Assembly (NCBI GenBank): GCA_023414985.1
Contig: JAEZLY010000285.1
Coordinates: forward strand, 1-7,025
Length of the DNA stretch: 7,025 nt
DNA from: Bacillota bacterium
GTDB lineage: Bacteria > Bacillota > Clostridia > Lachnospirales > Lachnospiraceae
Direction of reading: 5' to 3'
Within the stretch, counting starts at the first letter, position 1; each line of letters begins with the position of its first letter. Below the pieces are notes generated by a model. It was not told the DNA's origin, searched no databases, and was given only the letters and a program-made list of their open reading frames with translations. Both the position numbers and the translations under genes were made by a program. Below are positions 6,561 through 7,025 of the stretch, piece after piece.

Positions 6561-7025
6561 TTAATATAAATTCTTTACCTTGAAATCCTTTTCGGCTTCC
6601 CTGCGCTGATCCTTCTTCGCGATATCTTCACGCTTGTCAAAGAGCTTCTTACCTCTGGCCAGGCCAATCTCTACCTTGACAAGGCTGCCCTTTAAGTAAA
6701 TCTGAAGCGGGACCAGAGTGTAGCCCTTTTGCACAATCTGGCCCGCAATCTTATTAATTTCATACTTGTGCATTAACAGCTTTCGCACACGAAGCGGATC
6801 CTTATTGAAGATATTTCCCTTCTCATAAGGACTGATGTGCATGTTGTAGATAAACACTTCTCCTTTTTCCACCCGGAGAAAGGATTCCTTTAAGCTGCAT
6901 TTTCCCATTCTTAAGGATTTTACCTCAGTTCCATGCAAGGAAATTCCAGCCTCATACTTATCCTCAATAAAATAATCAAAATATGCCTTCTTATTATTGG
7001 CAATCAGTTTAATATTTTCCCCCAC
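6561..7025 (-). CDS. smpB: SsrA-binding protein SmpB (start at or just past the window edge)
   Basis: SmpB binds tmRNA and stalled ribosomes, taking the place of the codon-anticodon duplex in the decoding site during trans-translation. The 154 visible residues match the family end to end: 'LIANNKKAYFDYFIED' (8-22), 'EAGISLHGTEVKSLR' (25-39), 'NMHISPYEKGN' (61-71) and 'RKLLMHKYEI' (81-90) in the beta-barrel core, then the basic C-terminal tail 'RGKKLFDKREDIAKKDQRR' (124-142), which reaches into the decoding centre. The first codon in the window is GTG at 7023-7025. The length is normal for SmpB (about 150-160), so this GTG may be the true start, but one or a few residues could lie upstream and the ribosome site is not visible. 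An rnr (RNase R) gene often precedes smpB; it would be outside. Its partner ssrA lies on the same strand 5.7 kb downstream. Confidence 0.97.
   Translation of the reverse strand: MGENIKLIANNKKAYFDYFIEDKYEAGISLHGTEVKSLRMGKCSLKESFLRVEKGEVFIYNMHISPYEKGNIFNKDPLRVRKLLMHKYEINKIAGQIVQKGYTLVPLQIYLKGSLVKVEIGLARGKKLFDKREDIAKKDQRREAEKDFKVKNLY

Noticed and set aside
1..7025. CRISPR array, insertion sequence, attachment site or phage gene
   Set aside because: No regularly spaced repeats, transposase motifs or flanking duplications were seen on reading both strands.

Overview
The window looks like chromosomal DNA of a spore-forming, low-to-moderate-GC Firmicute, most likely a Clostridia of the Lachnospiraceae type. 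The evidence is a Firmicutes-style tmRNA with the tag ANDNYELAAA, strong AAGGAGG-type ribosome sites, Lachnospiraceae-like SmpB and TelA sequences, and two tandem S8 proteases of the clostridial Csp (spore germination) architecture. The family assignment is from remembered sequence character, not from a search.

Layout: (1) Bases 1-308, plus strand: the C-terminal end of a TelA-family protein. (2) 403-448: a strong bidirectional terminator shared by telA and the convergent ssrA. (3) 475-836, minus strand: the complete tmRNA gene ssrA, with a good sigma-A promoter about 90 bp upstream (925-953), implying a precursor with a leader of roughly 80 nt. (4) 1049-4518, minus strand: two tandem Csp-like subtilases. 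The upstream copy (2812-4518, TTG start) keeps the Asp/His/Ser triad. The downstream copy (1049-2770) keeps Asp and His but has Gly in place of the catalytic Ser, so it is a predicted pseudoprotease. (5) 4627-4667: a rho-independent terminator. (6) 4745-6499, minus strand: a secreted CHAP-type cell-wall hydrolase candidate with a ricin-like and two Ig-like domains, followed 15 nt later by an unrecognised 67-residue protein. (7) 6561-7025, minus strand: smpB, running to the window edge.

How it fits together: SmpB and tmRNA are the two partners of trans-translation, and their genes are often neighbours. Here they lie on the same strand but are separated by about 5.7 kb carrying two units: a cell-wall protein unit and a Csp protease/pseudoprotease pair. 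The most interesting signal is that pair. An active subtilase beside a Ser-to-Gly sister resembles the CspB/CspC division of labour in Clostridioides difficile, where pseudoproteases control germination rather than cut substrate. No germinant hydrolase such as SleC is in the window, so the germination role is inference. I found no CRISPR array, insertion sequence, tRNA or prophage gene.
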